5,768 nucleotides of DNA. Source: Nitrososphaerota archaeon (GTDB taxonomy: Archaea > Thermoproteota > Nitrososphaeria_A > Caldarchaeales > Wolframiiraptoraceae). The notes beneath the pieces were generated by a model. The model was not told the origin of the DNA and made no database searches. It was given only the letters and a program-made list of their open reading frames with translations. The first letter of the stretch is position 1. The number at the start of each line of letters is the position of its first letter. Shown piece by piece: positions 1 to 4,193 of this stretch. A program made the position numbers and the translations under genes. The stretch lies in the NCBI GenBank assembly GCA_021160205.1, contig JAGHCZ010000106.1:1-5768 (forward strand), read 5' to 3'.

Positions 1-851
1 ATATCCCGACTGAGAACGTTAGGTTCAGATCTGAGAAGATAGTTTTTCAGGCTAGACCTCCGTTGAGCGTGGAGGAGACGGGAGGAGGGATACCGCTTGA
101 ATGGCCCGAAATGTCGAAAAGCTATGAGGGCTTTAAGCTGGAAGTGCGTGAGGGAAGAGTTCTCCAAGGCGAAGTAATAGGAATTCTCGGGCCGAATGGA
201 ATAGGGAAAACTACCTTCATCAAGCTTCTCGCGGGAATCGAGGAGAGCGACGAGGAGTATAAGCTCGAATTTAAGTCCGTGAGCTATAAGCCTCAATATC
301 CTGAGCCGAGGGACATCTTGGTGGAGAAAGCGCTGAGAGACGCCGCTGGAAGCAAGTTCGATTCAGAGCTTTATTGGGGTGAATTGATTAAGCCCCTTGG
401 ACTTGAAAGATTATTTGATAGAAATATGAGCGAGCTCAGCGGTGGTGAGCTTCAAAAAGCCTCGATAGCCGAAGCCCTCTCACGCGACGCGGAGATCTAT
501 TTGTTAGATGAGCCGAGCGCGTATCTCGACGTTGAGGAGCGATACCTGATAGCGAAAGTACTTAAGAGGATCACTAAAGATAAAATGGCGTATACCTTTC
601 TGGTGGATCACGATCTCATGGTTTTGGACTTCGCGTCCTCGAGGCTCATGGTATTCACGGGAGACCCGGGTAAACACGGCGTCGCGAACCCGCCGACCGA
701 TCTCCGAAGCGGGTTCAACGCATTCCTAAAAGAAGTCGGAATAACCTTCAGGAGAGACCCCGATACGAAGAGGCCGAGGGCCAATAAGCCTGGATCACAG
801 CTCGACAAACTCCAGAAAGAAGCAGGCGAATACTATTATCTAGCGGCCTAA
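1..851 (+). CDS. abce1: ABCE1 / RNase L inhibitor homologue, C-terminal half (5' truncated by window edge)
   Basis: Twin-ATPase ribosome-recycling factor: with aRF1/Pelota it splits archaeal ribosomes into subunits in the cytoplasm after termination. The frame is open from base 3, so the TTG at 63 is an internal codon, not a start; about 282 codons are visible of a protein normally near 600. The first residues read IPTENVRFR, the hinge just before the second nucleotide-binding domain in this family. Then follow Walker A GPNGIGKTT (from nt 189), the signature LSGGELQK, Walker B with the family-specific IYLLDEPSAYLD, and the H-loop in VDHDLMVLD. The C-terminal hinge 2 (GITFRRDPDTKRPRANK, then KLQKEAGEYYYL) matches the eukaryotic and archaeal protein closely. 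The 4Fe-4S domain and first ATPase domain lie upstream of the window. It converges on the HAD gene with 60 bp between stops. Nothing suggests decay; the family call is nearly certain. Confidence 0.97.
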   Translation, partial: IPTENVRFRSEKIVFQARPPLSVEETGGGIPLEWPEMSKSYEGFKLEVREGRVLQGEVIGILGPNGIGKTTFIKLLAGIEESDEEYKLEFKSVSYKPQYPEPRDILVEKALRDAAGSKFDSELYWGELIKPLGLERLFDRNMSELSGGELQKASIAEALSRDAEIYLLDEPSAYLDVEERYLIAKVLKRITKDKMAYTFLVDHDLMVLDFASSRLMVFTGDPGKHGVANPPTDLRSGFNAFLKEVGITFRRDPDTKRPRANKPGSQLDKLQKEAGEYYYLAA

Positions 852-911
852 TCCTCAGGAAAATGCGTCAATAAAGTCTGAGAGAAATCCGGAAAGAGAA
901 CCATAATATTT

Positions 912-1556
912 TCACGGATCTTTTAGTTCGCGGAGCTTGTCCGAGAGCTGTAAAACATCTGTTATGAAGATGTCGGGGTCGCCTTCGCGCTTCTTAGAAA
1001 CTAACGCCGTTTTCATCCCGAGCTCCTTCGCGGGTCTCACCTCTACTCGCCATCGATCACCGACGTAGAGAACTTCTTCAGGTCTCAGATTAAGCTGGTT
1101 CAATATTTTCAGATAGCCGTCGGGCATCGGCTTCGGCTCGGCGTCATCGGAGGTTACCACGATGTCGAAGAAATCTGGATTGAGGCCAAGAGCGCTTAAG
1201 ACTGACTTGGCCAACTCTCGGCCCGAGTTTGTATGACATCCTATTTTGAGGCCTGCGCTTCGAAGTTTTTCCAGCATTTTCTTTAGCTCCGGCCTCGGAT
1301 GAATCGCCTGACTTGGATCGAGCTTCTTAGCCAATACTTCATAGAATTCTCTTCGATCTATGCCGATGTCCCTCAAGCCGAGGCTTATGCTGCCGATCCT
1401 CGATCTGATGGATTGATAGAGTTCCCGCGCCTCCTTTGGTGAAATTGATAGGAAATCGGAGATCACATCGCACATAGCGTCAACCAGCTGTTCAACGTAT
1501 TCCCTAGATCGATAAAGCGTTCCATCGATATCGAAGATCACGGCCTTAATCTTCAA
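912..1556 (-). CDS. HAD-superfamily hydrolase (probable small-molecule phosphatase, subfamily IA-like)
   Basis: Predicted Mg2+-dependent cytoplasmic phosphatase of 214 residues; the substrate cannot be read from sequence. Motif I is FDIDGTLY, with the nucleophile Asp9 and general acid Asp11. A helical cap follows (about residues 17-85). Motif II is HTNSG around residues 108-112, motif III is Lys142 in EPKPMPDGY, and motif IV is YVGDRWRVEVRPAKELG with Asp167. The second acidic residue of the usual GDxxxxD is Glu172, a tolerated change. The C-terminal insertion after motif II and the length fit phosphoglycolate phosphatase or nucleotidase-like HAD-IA enzymes. The start is TTG: the first residues are MKIKAVIFDID, an in-frame TGA lies only two codons upstream, and no ATG or GTG is available in frame. 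No Shine-Dalgarno site is visible. It is transcribed divergently from the antiporter gene across a 121-bp gap. Confidence 0.9.
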   Translation of the reverse strand: MKIKAVIFDIDGTLYRSREYVEQLVDAMCDVISDFLSISPKEARELYQSIRSRIGSISLGLRDIGIDRREFYEVLAKKLDPSQAIHPRPELKKMLEKLRSAGLKIGCHTNSGRELAKSVLSALGLNPDFFDIVVTSDDAEPKPMPDGYLKILNQLNLRPEEVLYVGDRWRVEVRPAKELGMKTALVSKKREGDPDIFITDVLQLSDKLRELKDP

Positions 1557-1569
1557 CTTGAATCATTAT

Positions 1570-1588
1570 TTAAGAAGGAGATTCTTAA
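1570..1588. repeat. Perfect 7-bp inverted repeat in the divergent intergenic region
   Basis: TTAAGAA and its exact complement TTCTTAA flank a 5-base centre, GGAGA. The element begins 14 bases before the HAD start codon and overlaps its putative TATA region, so it could be an operator for a dimeric regulator. In an AT-rich intergenic region a repeat of this size can also arise by chance. A small RNA hairpin is possible, but its stem would hold one G-C pair. Confidence 0.45.
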
Positions 1589-1594
1589 GTAATT
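1581..1594 (-). promoter_or_regulatory. Possible TATA-like element of the HAD gene
   Basis: On the minus strand this reads AATTACTTAAGAAT. Its centre lies about 31 bases before the TTG start, so a transcript starting some 26 bases downstream would have only a few bases of leader, consistent with the absence of a Shine-Dalgarno site. It overlaps one arm of the inverted repeat at 1570-1588. The position is suggestive but the match to an archaeal TATA box is only moderate. A second AT-rich stretch (1565-1574) is too close to the start to serve. Confidence 0.3.
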
Positions 1595-1630
1595 CTCTCA
1601 AAATATCGAACAATCTAGGGTGGTATGTAG

Positions 1631-1641
1631 GGTATAACTTA
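1631..1641 (+). promoter_or_regulatory. Possible TATA-like element of the antiporter gene
   Basis: GGTATAACTTA is centred about 42 bases before the ATG at 1678. With a start about 26 bases downstream the leader would be near 16 bases, just enough to hold the partial ribosome-binding site at 1668-1673. The sequence TAGGGT occurs twice immediately upstream and into this element (1616-1621 and 1628-1633, 12 bases apart), which could be chance or a binding site. Confidence 0.35.
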
Positions 1642-1667
1642 TCAAAAACCGAATACAAAACATTTCA

Positions 1668-1673
1668 GTGATC
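1668..1673 (+). promoter_or_regulatory. Partial ribosome-binding site of the antiporter gene
   Basis: GTGATC is complementary to the GAUCAC part of the conserved 16S rRNA 3' end and sits 4 bases before the ATG at 1678. An in-frame TGA at 1669-1671 excludes any start further upstream, so the ATG at 1678 is the first possible start. Confidence 0.4.
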
Positions 1674-1677
1674 GCCG

Positions 1678-2970
1678 ATGACTGCCGAGGCGGCCGTCGT
1701 CAGCGCAATGGATCCCATTATGAGGGCGATCGTGACCATCAGCGTCCTCATCTTCTTCGCTAAAGTCCTAGCCAGCGTTTTCTCCAACATGAAACTTCCG
1801 GAAGTATTGGGCGAGCTCCTAGCCGGAGTAATCTTCGGGCCCTACGCGCTCGGCGCTGGAATAATAATCTTCGGCGAGCCGTTGGTGGTATTGAATGAAT
1901 ACGTTGATGCCTTCGCCGAGATAGTAGCCATAATGATCTTGTTTTCGATGGGGCTTGAGATGGGGTTAACGAGCTTGAAAGAAAGCGGGGCGTGGGCTGC
2001 GCTTATAGCTGCTTTGGGAGATCTAACAGCATTTATAATCACTTATGAAATATATATTTACCTAGGATTCTCGCAGGCCGCATCTCTCTTCATCGCGGCC
2101 ATCATGGTGGCGACGAGCCTCGCAATCAGCGCAAGAGTATTAGAAGACCTCGATATGTTAAAAACAGATGAAGGAACCCTATTGATCAACGCCGTGGCGA
2201 TCGACGACATCCTCGGAGTCGCTCTTCTCGCGGTCGTTACATCGATAGTCTCTCATGGAAGCATAGGGGCCTTCGACGTAATCAGGACGATCGCTATCTT
2301 CTTCATCCTTTGGTTCACCATGGTGGCCATCGGCGCATTCGTTCTGCCGAGGATGATCGAGAGGTTCATGATGCTCGAAGCCGAAGGAGCCGTGGAAGCC
2401 GCCTCGATCGCGTCCGCGTTCATCCTCGCCGCCCTAGCCGGAAGCATCGGTCTATCGCCGATAGTTGGTTCCTATGCCGCTGGAATGGCGGTTGCGGAGT
2501 CGAAGGCGCTTCCCCACATCAAGGACTTTATACGGCACATTAACACGATCTTCAGCCCGATCTTCTTCACGGTCGTCGGAGCGAAAATGAACATTGGATT
2601 GATAACGGATCAAGTCATCGTGGGAATCTTGCTAATGACCGCGATAGCGGTGTCGACGAAGTTCGTTGGATGCTTCACGGGAGCGTTAGCTAAGGTTAGA
2701 GACGGCTTGGGGGCGATCAGGATAGGGGTAGGCATGATCCCCAGAGGAGAGCTGGGGTTAATCATCGCGAGCCTCGCCTTAAGTAAGGGCGTCGTAGCTG
2801 AATCAGTTTACGTACAGACGGTCTCCATGGTGATCCTGACATCAATAATCGCGCCAATAATCCTCTCAAAGCTATACCGAGTCCCTAAGAAGGGCGCTGA
2901 GCGGGCTCGAGAACCCGGCGCTCCACCCCCGCCTAAGCCGGGGCCGGAAAGCGGGGTGGAAGTAAGTTAA
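1678..2970 (+). CDS. Na+(K+)/H+ antiporter, CPA2 family (NapA-like)
   Basis: Integral membrane cation/proton exchanger of 430 residues with about 12-13 hydrophobic segments, acting in pH and sodium homeostasis. After a short N-terminus, the first segments carry LPEVLGELLAGVIFGP (40-55), the family's xPxVxGxxxaGxxxGP signature. TM4 has ATSLAISARVLEDL (145-158). The core holds NAVAIDDILG with the paired Asp176-Asp177; a DD pair is typical of electrogenic CPA2 exchangers such as NapA, whereas CPA1 exchangers have ND and KefC-type proteins QD. Later motifs are GSYAAGMAVAES (264-275), SPIFFTVVGAKMNI (293-306) and GMIPRGELGLIIA (352-364), whose Arg356-Glu358 region is conserved. No RCK/TrkA-N or USP regulatory domain follows; the protein ends in a short cytoplasmic tail rich in Pro and Lys (APPPPKPGPE). 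The ion preference (Na+, Li+ or K+) is not determined by sequence. Confidence 0.93.
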   Translation: MTAEAAVVSAMDPIMRAIVTISVLIFFAKVLASVFSNMKLPEVLGELLAGVIFGPYALGAGIIIFGEPLVVLNEYVDAFAEIVAIMILFSMGLEMGLTSLKESGAWAALIAALGDLTAFIITYEIYIYLGFSQAASLFIAAIMVATSLAISARVLEDLDMLKTDEGTLLINAVAIDDILGVALLAVVTSIVSHGSIGAFDVIRTIAIFFILWFTMVAIGAFVLPRMIERFMMLEAEGAVEAASIASAFILAALAGSIGLSPIVGSYAAGMAVAESKALPHIKDFIRHINTIFSPIFFTVVGAKMNIGLITDQVIVGILLMTAIAVSTKFVGCFTGALAKVRDGLGAIRIGVGMIPRGELGLIIASLALSKGVVAESVYVQTVSMVILTSIIAPIILSKLYRVPKKGAERAREPGAPPPPKPGPESGVEVS

Positions 2971-2977
2971 TATTTTA
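2967..2977 (+). promoter_or_regulatory. TATA-like box of speD, overlapping the antiporter stop codon
   Basis: TTAATATTTTA includes the TAA stop (2968-2970) of the antiporter gene. Its centre is about 30 bases before the ATG at 3003, close to the spacing expected for a leaderless archaeal mRNA, and no Shine-Dalgarno site precedes that ATG. This supports 3003 rather than the GTG at 2979 as the true start. Confidence 0.45.
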
Positions 2978-3002
2978 GGTGGCTTGCTGTGCTTTAGCGA
3001 AA

Positions 3003-3398
3003 ATGGCCTGGTATCATCTTCTCTTAGATCTGTATGGGTGCGATGTCCGCAACCTTAATGACGAGTCTCTTCTACAGGAGGCATTCCGAGATCTATCAAA
3101 GATCTTGGACATGCACGTGATCGCGGGCCCACTCATAGTGCGATACGTCGGGAAGAAAGATAGCCCAAGTGGAGAAGGACTTTCGGGGTTCATGATCGTC
3201 GCCGAGAGCCATGTCTCGATCCACACGGATATCAGGACCGGATACGCTTCGATCGATGTTTACTCTTGCAAGGAATTCGATGCTGATCAAGTTGAGGAAT
3301 ACTTGAGAGGGATCTTTAAGCCGAAGAAGCTGGAGAAGAGGTTCATCTTGCGTGGGCCGGCGGCAGAGGCTTGGACGAGGACGCAGGCGCCTGAATGA
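3003..3398 (+). CDS. speD: Pyruvoyl-dependent S-adenosylmethionine decarboxylase family proenzyme (SpeD)
   Basis: Member of the short prokaryotic/archaeal AdoMet decarboxylase family, which makes the aminopropyl donor for spermidine and longer polyamines. From the ATG at 3003 it has 131 residues, usual for the class. The core AESHVSIHT matches the self-processing site SESHLTIHT of the Thermotoga enzyme: cleavage is expected between Glu68 and Ser69, Ser69 becoming the pyruvoyl group. The processing His74 and catalytic Cys89 (in YSCKEFD) are present at the same spacing as S63/H68/C83 of that enzyme. The N-terminus HLLLDLYGCD is also typical. Unusual is DIR where most members have WPE after IHT. 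Crenarchaeal paralogues of this family decarboxylate arginine instead, so the substrate is inferred, not shown. A GTG at 2979 would add eight residues, but it lacks homology support and a ribosome-binding site. No spermidine synthase gene lies in the window. Confidence 0.92.
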   Translation: MAWYHLLLDLYGCDVRNLNDESLLQEAFRDLSKILDMHVIAGPLIVRYVGKKDSPSGEGLSGFMIVAESHVSIHTDIRTGYASIDVYSCKEFDADQVEEYLRGIFKPKKLEKRFILRGPAAEAWTRTQAPE

Positions 3399-3411
3399 TT
3401 AAACCTTTTAC
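3398..3411 (+). promoter_or_regulatory. Possible BRE/TATA element of the zinc-finger gene
   Basis: ATTAAACCTTTTAC begins at the last base of the speD stop. The AAACCTTTTA core, purine-rich then T/A-rich, resembles a BRE plus TATA box and is centred about 33 bases before the ATG at 3441, allowing a leader of a few bases. The T-rich bases that follow (3421-3432) could also help end the speD transcript. Confidence 0.35.
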
Positions 3412-3440
3412 GTTATTGACTTCTATTCTTTTCGGAAAAT

Positions 3441-3581
3441 ATGCGTGCTGCAAAATTTAAGATCAGGTGTCCAATTTGCGGGAAGCTTTTTGAGAGCTAC
3501 GAAGACTACGCATCTCACATATTTTCGGAGCACCCAGATTCGCTTCGAGCTAGATTCAAAGCCGAAATAATCAGGGAGTAA
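3441..3581 (+). CDS. Small C2H2 zinc-finger protein (46 residues)
   Basis: A 46-codon ORF begins with ATG and ends with TAA. Residues 10-31 hold one classical C2H2 finger: Cys10-x2-Cys13-x12-His26-x4-His31, with the first pair inside CPICGK and the Phe and Tyr residues (17, 20, 23) of the usual hydrophobic core region. A basic tail follows (RARFKAEIIRE). All four zinc ligands at canonical spacing in so short a frame, plus a TATA-like element upstream, make chance unlikely. Single-finger mini-proteins are common in archaea and their viruses and are often DNA-, RNA- or protein-binding, but the target here is unknown. It lies between speD and the adenosyltransferase gene, 42 and 44 bp from each. 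No good Shine-Dalgarno site precedes it, so translation is probably from a leaderless or short-leader mRNA. Confidence 0.8.
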   Translation: MRAAKFKIRCPICGKLFESYEDYASHIFSEHPDSLRARFKAEIIRE

Positions 3582-3588
3582 ATATATT
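3579..3588 (+). promoter_or_regulatory. TATA box of the adenosyltransferase gene
   Basis: TAAATATATT is the best TATA-like sequence in the window and overlaps the zinc-finger stop codon. It is centred about 42 bases before the ATG at 3626, predicting a transcript start near 3610 and a leader of about 16 bases. That leader would contain GGAG at 3611-3614 and AAGGAG at 3618-3623; the second is only 2 bases from the ATG, so the first, 11 bases away, or a combination may serve as the ribosome-binding site. Confidence 0.5.
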
Positions 3589-3625
3589 CGAGAACGATTA
3601 TCTTTACCGTGGAGAAGAAGGAGTT

Positions 3626-4156
3626 ATGGATAGAAAGAAGGATGAGGAAACGATCCTGCTCTCCGGTCAGAAGGTTTACAAAGACGATAAGAGAGTAGAG
3701 GTATGCGGAATCTTAGATGAAGTCTCCTGCTACATCGGCGTCGTGAAATCGTTCCTAGAAAGAGACGACGAAGTCTCCAAAACACTAACTAAGATCCAAG
3801 AACAGCTGTTCGCTTTAGGATCTCAGATATCGGCTCTGGGCTCCAATAAGAAAACGCCGACCATCACGAAAGAAGACTTGAAATTCCTCGAAGAAATAAA
3901 TCAAAAATACGGAAAAAACATCCCAAAATTAACTTCCTTCATTTATCCCGGAGGATGCAAAGCCGCCGCCTTTCTCCACCTCGCCCGGGCGGCCGCGAGG
4001 ACGGGCGAGCGAGCTATCGTCGCGCTTTCGAGGAGATTTATCGTAGATCCGTTAGTCTTAGCCTATGTAAATAAGCTGTCGTCCGCGCTCTTCACTTTGG
4101 CCAGATATGTTAACCTCAGGGAGGGATCGGGCGAGGAGAAATGGATAAGATCTTAA
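3626..4156 (+). CDS. pduO: PduO-type ATP:cob(I)alamin adenosyltransferase-like protein (variant N-terminus)
   Basis: Related to the trimeric all-helical enzymes that transfer adenosyl from ATP to cob(I)alamin to make coenzyme B12. The 176-residue length fits. Recognisable blocks are VYKDDKRVEVCGILDEVSCYIG (17-38; family V.KDD.RVEAYGTVDELNS.IG), YPGGCKAAAFLHLARAAARTGERA (107-130; family PGG...A..H.AR...RRAER) and YVNKLSSALFTLARYVN (147-163; family YLNRLSD.LFVLARY.N). Arg121, Arg125, Glu128 and Arg129 keep the arginine-rich ATP site. Odd: the N-terminal YTKTGDxGxTxL motif that binds ATP phosphates is replaced by DRKKDEETILL, and the Asp of NRLSD is Ser153. Upstream in-frame codons back to the TAG at 3551 contain no ATG/GTG/TTG and no such motif, so a miscalled start is not the cause. 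It may be a divergent active enzyme, or a B12-binding or altered-function relative. Confidence 0.86.
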   Translation: MDRKKDEETILLSGQKVYKDDKRVEVCGILDEVSCYIGVVKSFLERDDEVSKTLTKIQEQLFALGSQISALGSNKKTPTITKEDLKFLEEINQKYGKNIPKLTSFIYPGGCKAAAFLHLARAAARTGERAIVALSRRFIVDPLVLAYVNKLSSALFTLARYVNLREGSGEEKWIRS

Positions 4157-4178
4157 GCAAGATTGTGGTAGAATCGAT

Positions 4179-4183
4179 GGAGG
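4179..4183 (+). promoter_or_regulatory. Shine-Dalgarno site of the RPA gene
   Basis: GGAGG lies 10 bases before the GTG at 4194. In that frame a TAA at 4146-4148 is followed by no other start codon, so GTG is the first possible start and this site supports it. Confidence 0.55.
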
Positions 4184-4193
4184 AAAGACCAAG

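Noticed and set aside
63..65. TTG at 63 as the start of the first gene
   Set aside because: The frame is open to the window edge and the codons before it encode the IPTENVRFR hinge conserved in ABCE1, so the gene is truncated by the window rather than starting here.
852..911. Terminator between the convergent ABCE1 and HAD genes
   Set aside because: The 60 bases contain only a T4 run on the plus strand and mild pyrimidine tracts on the minus strand, with no clear hairpin or long T-tract, so I cannot support a defined site.
1557..1677. Small RNA or riboswitch in the divergent intergenic region
   Set aside because: Apart from the short inverted repeat no conserved fold, C/D box pair or long stem is visible. 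The region is fully explained as a divergent promoter.
2310..2543. 77-codon plus-strand frame within the antiporter gene
   Set aside because: Its composition (Arg, His and Ser rich) is that of an out-of-frame reading of the transmembrane coding sequence, and the antiporter frame has intact family motifs throughout.
3582..3625. Cobalamin riboswitch upstream of the adenosyltransferase gene
   Set aside because: The gap is only 44 bases, far too short for a B12 riboswitch, and it holds an ordinary TATA box and leader.
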